Positions 34,211 to 46,680 of a stretch of 64,000 nucleotides of DNA are shown piece after piece (position 1 is the first letter of the stretch; every line of letters begins with the position of its first letter). Position numbers and translations under genes: made by a program. This DNA is from Flabesymbios commensalis (taxonomy: Eukaryota > Annelida > Polychaeta > Terebellida > Flabelligeridae): contig OZ024907.1 in assembly GCA_964017125.1 (NCBI GenBank), positions 20,228,206-20,292,205 of the forward strand, in the 5' to 3' direction. The notes below the pieces were generated by a model. It was not told the DNA's origin and made no database searches. It was given only the letters and a program-made list of their open reading frames with translations.

Positions 34211-36499
34211 CTCGCTTCTGGAGAGCTAATTATTAAAATAACCAAGTAGGCCTACACGTCAAACAGATTATAATAGTATTACATTTAAAGAAAGTGAAAT
34301 CCCACAGTTAATAAATTATATCATGCGAACCAAGATGTTGACACAAGTTCAAGTTTTTTTTTACTAAATAAATGTGAATTTCCTGGTAATTGAGTGTTTT
34401 TCCTTCGAGTGTTTTCATAATATACAACTATAATCCAAAATGTATGAAATGAACAAATAGATAATAAATTACAAAAATAAATTACTAATTGTAAAGTCTA
34501 AAAGTTAAACGTAAAGATTTTTCATTTGAAGCTCACAATTGCGCCAGCAATGCCAGTTTCAAGTGAATGGAAAACGTCGAGGAATATGTCAGCTACCGGC
34601 TTTTGAGGAACAATGCAGCTACCAGTTTTTGAGGAATATTACAGCTACCGGTTTTTGAGGAATGTTGCAGCTACCGGTTTCAAACGACACAAATATAAAT
34701 CGTCTGTATGAAATTTGCGAATAGAAAATAGATCACCAAATGTTAGTTATATAACATGTCTATTTTTTAAACCAGCTGTGTATTTTTAGTTATGTTAAGC
34801 TGACAATTGCATCAGGTATGAATGAGAAACATCGAATAAATAAAGCCGATCTTTACAGAATAAAGTAATTATATTTTCGCAATTCCATGTGAATCATACA
34901 ATTCGATCCAATATCGGTCTAATATTGGCCCACCTATACTGCGACGCTGGCCTAGCATAAACCAATTGGTTCAATTAGTCGTTTTGTCGGGGTTTCACTC
35001 CTGCAAAATGTTGACAAATGCTACATGATCCATGAACCATCAAGAACAGCGCTTCACATTCCGCCCTCTGAATATATAATAAGACCCACATCTATTTGCG
35101 TCAGAAACTTATCAAAACACAAAAGTGGTGGTGTTAATTACTTCCCATACATGCTTTCTGAATACTAAATGTCTCTGTTCTCCATTGGCACGTACATCTA
35201 CAAGGCACATCTGATTTTTGTGATAATACAATCTCCAAGGCATTTTGCGCTTCGCCCATATGATTTTTATTCTGGCGCTTCTTCAATATTTTATCATTCA
35301 GTAATTCAAAGCACGGAACTATTATAGATTTAAAATAATTATCGGAGAGGCGCGGCGGTTCAGTTTTGTTTTAAAAGTAAATAACAACATAAGTTGATCT
35401 CAATGTGGCTGTTTGGCTGCAGCACAAGTCGCAGCAATCAGCATCCTTACCCCCTCCCCCCCCCCAGTATACGCGGGACGTGGCTTCAATGTTGGTTTAT
35501 TGTCGTCGCTGATGGTGAACCAGTATCCAGGCAACATTAGGTTAACGCCTTGTGATTCTAGCCCTTATCAACATAAATTTAGCTTTTATTTTATAATAAA
35601 TCTAGCTTAAAATAGAAATCACAAACATAATATAAAAAGTCGAAAAAAAACACTTACGAATATCTTTCACAAGACCCAAAGTGAATTTTAAAATCTCCAT
35701 ACTTTTCTTTAGGTTTCTAGATTTTTTTTTAAATCCCAAGTTTTGCTCGGCTTGTGGGAACCTTTAATTGCCCGTTGAAATAGCGAACAAGCGAGAGCAT
35801 CATGCAAATAGTCTACACAGCTCATCCTTCCAGACCAGGATCTGAGTGTAACTCAGTTAGTCACAGACGGATCTGCCATGGTGGATATAGAAAACTGAAT
35901 TTCTCGTAATGATTGTTTACAAAATGAAACGTCTGGTGTCCGCGACTACACGCTATACATTCATTTTCAACTCTAATTGTCTTCTGAAGGGTTAATAGTA
36001 TTTCTTTGTTTATTTGCGTCAGACACGGAAACGTTGACATTTCGAGAAACAGAGCGATTCCAGGGAATTGAAAATATCTTGTTTCAAGTGACAATGTTAT
36101 CGTTACAGGCAATGCCAATAATCTGTAGTCTAACCAAACAAAAATAAAATTAGAGGTTTTTTTCTTTGGGCGTGTTTGGGCGTGTTGTCTGTCTATAGAC
36201 GATGGTCTACTGACAAACATATTACATGTTCTATGTCGTATGAGATAATTTGTCTGGTGAGAGTGTATATTTGCTACACAATATTATGTTGGTGTAGTAG
36301 TTTTTAACATGGACAATAGTACATTGACACATGCAAAACTACACAACGTCAACACATTGTTTCTAGAGCAAATTATTATCTGTTTTGGGCTTAATAGCTT
36401 TCACAGCGTACGTTCTACTGGTCAAATTACCGTTAAACTTCAAATGTGCACCCCTCAATGAATAAATAATTCTGCACACAATGTTGTCTCCTGTTGAAT
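34211..36499. other. Mostly unique non-coding DNA
   Basis: Holds a 26-29 bp tandem motif AGCTACCGGTTTTTGAGGAA, four copies (34591-34678), and a CCAATAT-type palindrome at 34908-34975. Nothing coding is recognised. Confidence 0.5.
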
Positions 36500-37795
36500 A
36501 GTGTAATCAAAGCTTAGAACGTCGTGACAATGATGAAATCAAAGATCAGAACGTCATAATCAACCTTCAAAAGATTAGAACATCCTAATAGTCATGGAAT
36601 CAAAGCTCAGAACGTCCTGATAGTGATGGTATCAAAGCTTTAAACGTCATAATTGTGATGGAATCAAAGCTCAGAACGTCCTAATATTGATAGAATGAAA
36701 GCTTACAAAGCCCTAATAGTGATGGAATCAAAGCTCAGAACATCTTAATAGTGATGGAATCAAAGCTCAGAACATCTTAATAGTGATGGAATCAAAGCTC
36801 AGAACGTCCTAATAGTGATGGAATCAAAGCCTCGAACGTCCTAATAGTGATGGAATCAAATATTAGAACGTCCTAATAGTGATGGAATCAAAGCACAGAA
36901 CGTCCTAATACGGATGAAATCTAAGCTTAGAACATCCTAATAGTGATGAAATCTAAGCTTAGAACATCCTAATAGTGATGAAATCAAAGCCCGGAACGTC
37001 CTAATAGTGATGGAATCAAAGCTCAGAACATCCTAATAGTGATGGAATCAAAGCCCAGAACATCCTAATAGTGATGTAATCAAAGCATGGAACGTTCTAC
37101 TAGTGATGGAATCAAAGCTCAGAACGTTCTAATAGTGATGGAGTCAAAGCTTAATAAGTCATAATAGTGATGGAATCAAAGCTCACAACGTCCTAATAGT
37201 GATGGAATCAATGCTTATTAAGTTATAATAGTGATGGAATCAATGCTCAGAACGTTCTAATAGTGATGGAATCAAAGCCCAGAACGTCCTAATAGTGATG
37301 GAATCAAAGCATGAAACGTCCTAATAGTGATGGGATCAAAGCTCAGAACGTTCCAATAGTGATAGAATCAAAGCATAAAACGCCCTAATAGTGATGAAAT
37401 CAGAGCTTAGCACGTCCTAATAGGGATGGAATCAATGCTCAAAACGTCCTAATAGTGATAGAATCAAAGCTCAGAACAACCTAATAGTGATGGAATCAAA
37501 GCTCACTACGTCCTAATAGTGATGGATTCAAAGCTCACAAGGTCTTAATAGTGATGGTATCAAAGCTCACCACGTCCTAATAGTGATGGAATCAAAGCTC
37601 AGAGCGTCCTAATAGTGATGGAATCAAAGCTTAGAGAACGTCCTAATAGTGATGGTATCAAAGCTCACCACGTCCTAATAGTGATGGAATCAAAGCTCAT
37701 AACGTCCTAATAGTGATGGAATTAAAGCTCGTAACGTCATAATAGTAATGGGACCAAAGCTCATAACGTCATAATAGTGATGGAATCAAAGCTAT
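36500..37795. repeat. 32 bp minisatellite, about 40 copies
   Basis: Consensus pieces are CCTAATAGTGATGGAATCAA and AGCTCAGAACGT. Units at the edges are more diverged than those in the middle, the usual sign of unequal exchange. A few units are 33-35 bp. Confidence 0.95.
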
Positions 37796-38884
37796 GAAAG
37801 CCCCTAAAATTATTTCATGCGATGACGTTTATTCATGTGATAAAGCCGTGTGATACATAATAAAATGAATGTTTAATCAGTATTGCAATAGGCCCACCAT
37901 AATAAAAATGTTTTTTTCATCATTTGAATCCAAACAAATGTTTCGCACACAGATACATCCTTTTAATTCAAGGTTATGATATTTTCATGTAGCTCAAAAT
38001 ATTTCTGATATTATATCGTGTAATTTTTGGATAATGATACCTTGTCTCCATGAAGAGGGCTAGATGAATACTTGTCTCTGGGCCACAAAGGGTTAAGTCA
38101 TACAAGTCACGTACATCTGTCAGGCGGTCAACCGTCTCCATGGATACTTACATGACCTCGACCTTGACCCATGTCCGACAGATGAAATGCAAATTTTGAC
38201 CACGATTCCCCCTTATCCCGCTCTAGTATTAAACTATATGCCCATCCAATCTCCAATATTAAACTCTTAATATCCAACAGATGGCATTATATTGGCCTTC
38301 TGTGTCCAAGGTTGGCCTTTAATCATTGGTAATAATGATTAATCCCTTTGACCGCATGAGCATTTCAACATAATAATTTTTCAACATTTTGATTTAATTT
38401 GATGAACTTCTTGGTAAATATCATTCTATATTATAAATTAGACAATGAATCAGCTGAATTGCAAAATATGTTGAGTAGAGGAAGAAATTTTACGTCATTG
38501 ATTCCCATCCCCAGCTACCATGGTTACACACACTGAACAACAGATTTTTAATCAAAAGAGAACTGGTTTATGTGAATATATATTTTAATATCTGAGATGC
38601 GTAACTCTCTTAACCCAGTTTTTGTTTGTCCTTTTCATTGAGCTTGAGGTGTGACCGCGAGTCGTGGCCGTGATTCACAGCAAAAAAACGTTTTCTCAAA
38701 AGTAGGCCTATTCTCTTACAAGTATACCATACGTCTAAAATTACTAAGGACATTATTTTTTTCATGTATTTTACAATCATCTCATTAATGATTTATTTTT
38801 AAATAGCTTCATAAGAGACTTATTTAGGGCCCAAGAAAGAAACGTAGAAATTATAAAAGTTGGAGCAAATCAAGGAAATTGTGC
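37796..38884. other. Unique non-coding DNA
   Basis: No gene recognised. An AAAGGGTTAA at 38087 and a TTAATCCCTTTGACC at 38340 look like single ends of TTAA-type MITEs without partners. Confidence 0.35.
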
Positions 38885-39025
38885 GACGCTGGCCCAGCAT
38901 TGCCTACTCGTCGTGTATGTTGAGCACTGACGACGCTCGCCCATTGCCCAGGCGTGTGTTTGTTGAGCACTAACGACGCTCGCCAAGCATTGCCTACGTA
39001 TCGTGCTTGTTCAGCACTAATGACG
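38885..39025. repeat. Short tandem repeat, ~55 bp unit, about 2.5 copies
   Basis: GTTGAGCACTGACGACGCTC, GTTGAGCACTAACGACGCTC and GTTCAGCACTAATGACGCATG lie in tandem just upstream of a SINE. Confidence 0.7.
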
Positions 39026-39030
39026 CATGC

Positions 39031-39191
39031 TCGCCCTCCGTGACCGAGAGGTAGCGTGCTTGGCCTCAGACCGTCAGGACTCGAATTTTGAATCCTGTGT
39101 CTGGAGGGCAGTGTCATCTCATTCATCTCATCATTCTCAGCAGGTTCTCCTGACCCAGTTTAGCCTATAGGTGGCCTAAAACTCCATTCAT
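39031..39191 (+). mobile_element. tRNA SINE, second unit and body only
   Basis: CTCCGTGACCGAGAGGTAGC ... TTTAGCCTATAGGTGGCC ... CCATTCATTT. The first tRNA-like unit is missing. Confidence 0.85.
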
Positions 39192-40784
39192 TTATTAATA
39201 CTGGCCCGGTGACTGTGAAATATTCTTTCCAGTTTTCAGACTACCGAGTCATTCATCCTGACGTTTTGCTAGCATATCAAACGTAAATATAAAACAGCAT
39301 TAAATGACATGCTAAACACTGTCTGAGAGAAAAATGGAATCTATCACATGAACTTATGGGATATGGTGTCATAATCCCGCCACTCATTTTGCAACCATAA
39401 AACGACTAACAAAATGCCATGACTACAGCCAGAATCCTTAGTAATGGATATCAAGTTTCCAGGGAAGTCGTCTGGCCGCCAAAAACAACTCATGAAATTG
39501 TTGTGATAGATAACCCACAAGGATCAAGAAACAACCAAACGTAATTCAGTCGCCTTGTGATTAAAACGGCTCATCTGGCATTTAAATTTAGTCGCCTTGT
39601 AAATAAAACAGTTGATCTGCCACTTTATATATAAATTGGCTGATAAGCAGTTTCAACACTTATGCAACTCCCACATTTTTTTCAATATACCTGTAGATTT
39701 TGTTTGGGATGCAGTAAACAATACGTGAATTCTCACCCTAATAATGACTAAACATAACTTGATTTATTGTCTAGAAATGTAATTTATTATAAAAGTATAT
39801 ATTACATTTTTATATTACATTTTTTTTATTATAGAAATAATATTTGGTTATTTTATAAAATTATGTTTTTTTTTACTTTTAAATTCTGAAATTGCGACAG
39901 CAACTCACATTTCATGGTGAATATAAATAAGAGAAAACAGTTCGTGAAGGGTTTGATGTAGAAGTCGTTATCGACGCTCCGTCTGGCATTCAGTCCACAC
40001 GACTAAAAAAATAATCACCGAGATAAGAAATATGAAAGACAAGTTGTAAATCCTCAGCATAGCTGTGATCATATCGTGTTCGCGCGGCTGGTGTAGTTCT
40101 ACACTTGGCAAATTGATGAGCGCTCTGTAAAAAACGAAATCCGGTTCCTCGCGCACAGAAACCCAGGAATGCCTACCCCCCCCCCCCCCTCCCACAGAAA
40201 CTCAGGAACCCCCGGGGGACACTTCCGTGTCTCACGTCATAATGATCTTATAATGAGCCTTAGCTCATCTATTCTAACGCTGTATAAATGCAGGGCCAGC
40301 GTCGCAGACGTTTATCCTGCATTTAAACAGCATTATACCTGACTTCCTGGTAATTTTCGTCGGACAACCATGAGAAAGTAGATAGAGAATCTGTAGGCAA
40401 GCAAGTCTTGGCAAAAAGTGAATGTGGATACTGTTATAAGTCGCTTTCTGCACATTCTGGCAATATAATGACAGAAGGAAGCTCAGACCTAGGGCTATGC
40501 CATACTCCTATCATAAAACTATGGTTACAGTTCCATGCTCCTATCGAGCGCCATCAAGTATGGTTGTACATGGAACGTTAATGTGCTCAGCTCTTGTGGT
40601 GATAGATAGAATTTTTTCTGTTACCTGGTTACATCATAAGTAAATGTCAGAAGAATACTAGCTGTTGTTTATGGTTTGACAGCCGGGCGATATACTGAAA
40701 TCCCTATAGCATGAATTCCATCGTAACGGAATTACAATCTGTACAACTTTTACTAATTTAAAATCATCAGATCTTTTCCTTGTT
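39192..40784. other. Mostly unique non-coding DNA
   Basis: Contains one fragment of the palindrome family (40290-40345, GGGCCAGCGTCGCAGACG). Nothing coding is seen. Confidence 0.35.
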
Positions 40785-40822
40785 ATGTCTCCCCTCTTAT
40801 ACACAGAAGGGGAGACATATAG
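40785..40822. repeat. Hairpin, TATGTCTCCCC/GGGGAGACATA
   Basis: Perfect 11 bp arms around a ~15 nt loop, followed by GTCTGTGTGTCTGTTC. I associate this head with a dispersed invertebrate repeat, but cannot confirm it here. Confidence 0.5.
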
Positions 40823-40916
40823 GTTTACTTCTCACCGCTTATTTTTTATCTCACATCAGTTTTGTGTCTGTGTGTCTGTTCTCTCCGTCTATCATGCAGG
40901 CAGTCAAGCACGAGAC

Positions 40917-41066
40917 GTTGACCCAATATCGGGCTATTGTTGGCCCAACGTCTACGACGCTGAGCCAACATTAGCCCAGTATCAGGTTACCGTGACATGT
41001 TTGACGCCACGCTGCATGTGGGCCAGCGTCAAAGACAGCGGGCCAACATTAACCCAGCTTTTGCTC
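40917..41066. repeat. Two adjacent palindromic elements (CCAATGTTGG family)
   Basis: 40917-40990: TTGACCCAATATCGGGCTAT, GGCCCAACGTCTACGACGCT, GCCAACATTAGCCCAGTATC. 41020-41066: GGGCCAGCGTCAAAGACAGC, GGGCCAACATTAACCCAGC. Both fold back around a GTC-GAC centre. Confidence 0.75.
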
Positions 41067-41283
41067 AAAGCATCGTGCCGGTATTACAGCCAGCATGAAG
41101 TAGGCCGACTGACTACGGTTCAATGGATACAAGCCAACACAGGCGACACCGTCCCAACGGTGTCAGCCTGCACTGCCTCACTGGCAGCCCAGCAACCATG
41201 AGGCGTTGAACCAGTGCTGGTTTTATGCTTATCATCATTACAGTTTACTAATATCCTCTTTCTTTTCAGGTGAGTAATCAAAC

Positions 41284-43990
41284 ATGGCATCAGAAGGGGT
41301 AAACTGGCATTTGTGTTGTCTTTGTCAAACTGATGGTGATCGGGAGATGAGGTTCCCAGCTCAAAGCAAGCGTTTACATACAGGCGCCAGTTACATATCT
41401 CTTTCAGAATCACTTTCAGTATTTGCAGACAGTGACATGCCAACAAACATTTTAAATTTTCTGAGTAGTGATGCAAATCTTCTAGAAAAATTGATGATAA
41501 ACAATGCAAAGTTCCACAAATCTTGTCTGAATAAGCTGATTCGTCTAAATCGTATAGGGAAGCGGCATTACGAAAAAGTCAAGGAATCGGAATGTGCAAG
41601 TCCGACTAAGACAATAAATTCCTGCTACAGGGTTCAACGAGGACAATTATGGTGTGTTTCTGGGACCTTTACATTCAGAAATGCTTATGGGAAGCTATTG
41701 GGTGATTGGCTACGACACAGTGGATGGATCGAAATGCTTATTAATGTGGAGGTGACCACGTCAGGTGGAGCTGAAGCAATGCTCAAAGGCACACATATGT
41801 GACTAGGACACGTAACGCCCATCAAGCCACAGTCCTGTCACTTTCAATTCTAGGAAGGAAAGCGTACCTCAAGTACACAAAAGACTACCAACATATTAAC
41901 AAAGAAATCAAATAATTTGAATCCTGGAATAACCAAAAGAAAAAACACTGCCGCATTTCAAGTATTGGCTAACAGTTTATGACATGGAACTATTACTGGT
42001 GCATTTTGTGCGCTCTATCCGGATTGGAAACTTCGATTTGTATCTCAGATCGTTATGTGAAATTGCTGATTGGGCTTTCATTCTGGATCATTACAATTAT
42101 GCCTGTTTGCTTCATGTCCATGTGCGGGATATATAAATCTGCAGATAAAACACCCGTATCTCTAAATCACTTTGCTGAGTGTTTCTTTGCTATTGCAAAA
42201 GACACAAACCCATTTTTACTGATTGGATTTGAACAAAACCACGAGCAACAAAACAAAGAACTAAAAATACATGGTGAAAATCTTAGTTTAAATGATGAAT
42301 GTATCTTCATAGAGTGGTCTGTTGCAGGACCAGCAATCGTAATACTATAACCGAATTTGAGGCGGGCATATTTTCATGTAAGAGCGTTCAGAAGAGATTT
42401 TTAGCAGACACTAATGCACTAATATCAGCATTCGAAGAAGTGGGCAACCCATTTGATGAAGTCAATGATGAAGTTGTTATTTTAGACACCAAAGAGGTAT
42501 TGTCAGATGAAACCGCTCAAAGTGTAGTTTCCTTTCATGATCCAATCAAAACGAATAAATCCCGCTTCCATGTAGGAAACACAAAACGAAGTGTGTTGAT
42601 AAGACAAAAGATGACTTGAAACTGATGGGTCAACTTTGCATGGCACTGAAAGTACGGGAAGGCAATATGAACAATTTGTTTTAAGTTGAAAATGCTAATG
42701 CCCCACATGACGTTTTACGGACTGGCAAAAAGTCGGATCTGGTTCTGTGCTTAGAAGTTGACTAAACTTATAGATGGTACCAATGTGGCTAATTTTCTAA
42801 GAACTGATAAAGGCATACACACATTCAACTATTATGCACAAACAAAAATCCTTCCTTATATTGTAAATCAGCTAGCTACTGTTAAACATATCGATGTTAT
42901 GTGGGACCAGTATCTAAAAATAGGTCTGAAAGCAACGGCCAGGGACAGACGAGGAACAGGAGTGCGCCACCGATTACCAAGTAATGGAAATGATAAAATA
43001 TCAAATAACTGGAACAGCTATCTATGCAACACTTCCAACACGGTGGAGCTGTTTAAATACATACCAGTCAAAATTGCCCAGTTTGTCTTTGAAGAAGGAA
43101 AAATATGCATCACAACTTGCAGAATCTATCCCGACAGGATGATCGATCGTTGATTCAATCTCTCCATGCATTCATGAAGATTTTGACACCAGAGTCATGC
43201 TGCATGTAAAAAATGCAGTCTCACAAGGTTGTGAACGCATACTAATGATTGCAAAATGATACTGACATAATTGTCACTTGTTTGCTGAGATTGGCGCCGA
43301 TAAATTATGGATGACTTTCGGAATGGGGAAGACGTTTAGATTATTTCTGCTCATGACATTTACAACAACTTATCTCCAATAAGGCAAGTGCTCTCCCGGC
43401 ATTTCACGCTCTGCGGGATTTAACAATACATCTTTCTTTTCGGGCACATGAATAGGATCAGCATATGGAAAGTGGAGTACAAACTCAAATCTTACAACTG
43501 CATTATGTCACCTACTGGACAGTCCTTCCTCACTGTCTTCAGAAGACATAAATTCCATTCAAAGTTTTGTCATCACACTATATTCCACATCTTGACCTCT
43601 TTCAGACAATGATCTCGCACGTCAACAGATATTTGCCCAGTCATCTCGAACCTTTGAATATCTACCACCAACCAAACACATAGCAAGAGTGACATATCAA
43701 GCTGGATACGTGTGGGGACAGTCCCTTGTGCCCAAACAGGTGTTGCCAAGTTCAAGCGCATCGGACTGGACAGAGTCTGAGTCAGGGTGGGTACCTTTTT
43801 GGACTCCCCTTCCAAGAGGAATAAAAGCGCTCGAACAGCTGGTGAGCTATGGATGCACCATTAGCTGCACAGGACGTTGTTCCTGTTACAAGAAGGCAAT
43901 TGTGTGCACAGCTCAATGCAAATGTGGAGGTGGAGCTACGGTCGCCCTGGTCTTCCCCAATATTAAACTAACTTGTATATTTTGTTTGTA
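41284..43990 (+). pseudogene. Multicopy metazoan gene family of unknown function, long copy
   Basis: Plus-strand segments appear in family order. A T-rich acceptor-like TTTCTTTTCAG (41258-41270) precedes an ATG at 41284 and a Cys/His-rich head (WHLCCLCQT ... NNAKFHKSCLNKLIRLNR). A middle region follows (ADWAFILDHYNYACLLHV; FEQNHEQQNKELKIHGENL; EWSVAGPAI then EFE), recognisable as the family's DHxNYARY and DQxHEQxN blocks. Near 42890-43060 is MWDQYLKIGLKATARDRRGT. The tail is SGWVPFWTPLPRGIKALEQL followed by a Cys-rich CTISCTGRCSCYKK...CTAQCKCGGG motif (~43785-43940). The segments shift frame several times across ~2.7 kb without clear introns, so I read it as a decayed gene rather than a multi-exon one. 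It is not a known virus protein, and its biochemical role is undefined. Confidence 0.7.
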
Positions 43991-44004
43991 TTATCAATAG
44001 ATAC

Positions 44005-44320
44005 ATTATATGCATGTGTCTTTAGTAGTGGGGATTGGTGTTTGTTATAATTTTTACTTCTCAGCTGCGGAAATCACCACTGTCAATATTTTATATAATC
44101 ATATCTGTGGTTATTGAACGTTATGGACAATTTTTAAGTATGTTACAAAAACTTTTTTGGTGATGGGCAGCGCACAAATATATACATGTATATATGTTGC
44201 AACCAGTACATCACATGCATATATATGTGTGTTTAATAGTTGGTAATGGTGTATATTATACATTGTTCTTTTCAGCTGCGGAAATCATTGTACATTGTTA
44301 CATATATTAAAATCCTATTA
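44005..44320. repeat. Local duplication around TTTTCAGCTGCGGAAATCA
   Basis: Two ~75 bp copies: 44030-44105 (GGTGTTTGTTATAATTTTTA, CTCAGCTGCGGAAATCA) and 44228-44305 (GGTGTATATTATACATTG, TTTTCAGCTGCGGAAATCA). They lie directly 3' of the gene relic and are likely its duplicated 3' flank. Confidence 0.6.
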
Positions 44321-44779
44321 GCAACATTCTAGTAAAGGATCACAACCATAAATAATGAAAATGTATAAATAATACAACGATAGTCTGATACGTGATATCA
44401 ATAGGAAACCTGCAGAAGTTCTGTGTAAACTCACAATGCCCTGAGTCAGCTGAGCAGGCGGGGTGTAAACTCGATCAGTTGGTTGCTTTCTCTACCAAAA
44501 AACGTGTTTCTAATAATAACTTAACAAAGTTGCTTCAACGTTGTGTATCAGCATCGTTTTATTCGACCGTTCATACTGTTTCATGTCGACGTTTCAGGAC
44601 ATTGCCAATTTCCTGGTCAATTGTCTGTCCCATTCCTCAAGCAGTTTGTCTGGGACATATTGCCAAGGAAAATACAAAAACTGTACGTGGAAATGTCCTC
44701 GTCTGTCGCTGACCCAATCTGAGACTGAGTTGTCTGTAACAAGATGGTTATATGAAAACAACAGGTATTGGTCCAATAC

Positions 44780-45040
44780 TGGGTCACGGGAATCTCTCGA
44801 TGATGGTGAGATGAATGAGATGACCCTGCCCTCCAGACACAGAATTCGAAATACGAGCCTTGGCGGTCTGAGGCCAAGCACGCTACCTCTCGGACACGGA
44901 GGTTCACCACAAATATTAAATCTTTACCAGTGAGCGGGGAAAAAACAATTTGTTTCTTTGAAAGTTGAATGCCAGAGAGAGGTTCATGCCCGCGATCTCC
45001 GACGTTCCAAGCAGGCATTTTTAACCACCGCAACAAGATG
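44780..45040 (-). mobile_element. tRNA SINE, minus strand, diverged
   Basis: GATGATGGTGAGATGAATGA, GGCGGTCTGAGGCCAAGCAC, GCTACCTCTCGGACACGGAG and a linker with TTTGTTTCTTTGAAAG. The first tRNA-like unit is badly decayed. The 3' tail is missing at left. Confidence 0.85.
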
Positions 45041-45164
45041 CCAAGATCACTGAAGAAGAACCGAATCACCAGTGTAGGAGACTAGGGACGATATCACTTC
45101 TCTGGTGATTACGTCATCGCGTCCAACTCGAGTAGTGAAGAGAAGGATGTATGTAGGAAAAAAT

Positions 45165-45378
45165 CAGCTCCCGTTTAAAGGCCAGCACTGGATACTAACC
45201 CTTTAACGACCAGCACCGGCTTCTAACCATTTAACGACTAGCATCGGCTTCTAACCCTTTAATGACCAGCACCAGATTCCCACCATTTAACGACCAGTAA
45301 AGGTGTCTAACCCTTTAACCACCAGGAACGGCTTCTAACTCTTTAACGACCAATACCGGATTCTAACCTTTTAACTGA
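45165..45378. repeat. 28 bp minisatellite, about 7 copies
   Basis: Unit CTAACCCTTTAACGACCAGC plus ACCGGCTT, steps of 28 bp from 45195. The unit contains AACCCTTTAA, the end sequence of the TTAA-MITEs of this window, so it may have grown from a MITE end. Confidence 0.88.
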
Positions 45379-45657
45379 TTATAGTTATCAACATGACTTG
45401 GTGGCTCTGAGATGAACAATAAAGGTCGAGGAGAGCTTCGAGATGTAAAGTGTATTGTTTTTTCATTTCATTTTCAGTTGAAATCAAAGTATGTTAACCC
45501 TTAACTGGCCAGTGATGTAGATATGTATCATGTGACATATTTTAAATAAAATACAATCATTACTAAATCTCAGCCACCCATTATAATCAGGAGGTTTGGA
45601 GCTTCAATTGAAATATCGTTTTTTCAAGGTTTGTGTACTTAATAAATTTGTTCATTT

Positions 45658-46680
45658 TTATCCCCCGCCCGTAGGGGAAGGGGGATTTTAGTCGCGCCAG
45701 GATTCTTTCCGGCGTCACGTTTTTTTGTGGGCACAAATACTCGAAAAACTACTGGTAATTTTTTTTTGAAATTTTAACATGATATTCCTAGCAACATGAG
45801 GATGTGCAAGTGAATTTTTAAAGATGCTACCAAAATTGAAAATGGCCGCCAGAGGTCAACTCCAAAAAATTTTGTGGGCGCAAAAACGTTAAAACTTTAA
45901 AGTCAGAAATTGTTCAAATTTTACTAACACATTCCCCACTATATAAAGATGTGCAGGTGACTTTTTCAAGGTTTTACTGAAATTCAAAATGGCCGCCACA
46001 GATCAACTTTAATTTTTTGGTGGGCACCAAAACCCAAAAAATTAGTTTGGTTAATTTTTTTTTTAATTTTAACATCACATTCAATATGTGGATGTGCAAG
46101 TGATTTTTTAAAGATGCAAAATAGCCGCCAGAAGTAATCTCCAGTGCAGGTGACTTTTTCAAGGTTTTACTGAAATTCAAAATGGCCGCCACAGATCAAC
46201 TTCAATTTTTTGGTAGGCACCACAACCCAAAAAATTAATTTGGTTATTTTTTTTTTCAATTTTAACATCACATTCAATATGTGGATGTGCAAGTGATTTT
46301 TAAAAGATGCAAAATGGCCGCCAGAAGTACGTAAAAACTTTAAGACTTAACGTCAGAAATTATTTAAATTTTAGAATCACATTCCCTACAATATGGATAT
46401 GTGCAAGTGATTTTTTTTAAAGTTTTGATGAAATGCAAAATCGCCGCCACGGATTAATTTCAATTTTTTTGGGGTCGAACAAACTCAAAAACTTGAAATT
46501 CAAAATGGCCGCCATGCATGAACTTCATAATATTTTGTGGGCTCAAAAACTCAGAAATCAAAGTCATAAAAAATGTGCAGGTCATTTTACTGAAATTTAG
46601 GTCGACTTTTTAGATATTTATGAACGCAAAAACTCTAACCTAATTAATGGAGGGGGATGATATAAGACTTTAGGCCTCTT
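45658..46680. repeat. Repeat element with AAAATGGCCGCC units
   Basis: Bounded by CCCCCGCCCGTAGGGGAAGG at left and GGAGGGGGATGATATAAGAC at right. The inside is a degenerate tandem of ~130-180 bp units (TTTTTTGGTGGGCACCAAAA, ATTCAATATGTGGATGTGCA, AAATGGCCGCCACAGATCAA). It includes one well-conserved repeat pair around 45955-46125 and 46145-46300. Confidence 0.75.

Noticed and set aside
35861-36220. 119-codon minus-strand open frame
   Set aside because: No ATG context, no recognisable motif and no neighbour support; chance frame in unique DNA.
36500-37795. CRISPR-like array (also 48800-50588)
   Set aside because: Units are directly contiguous without unique spacers, in an animal genome; these are minisatellites.
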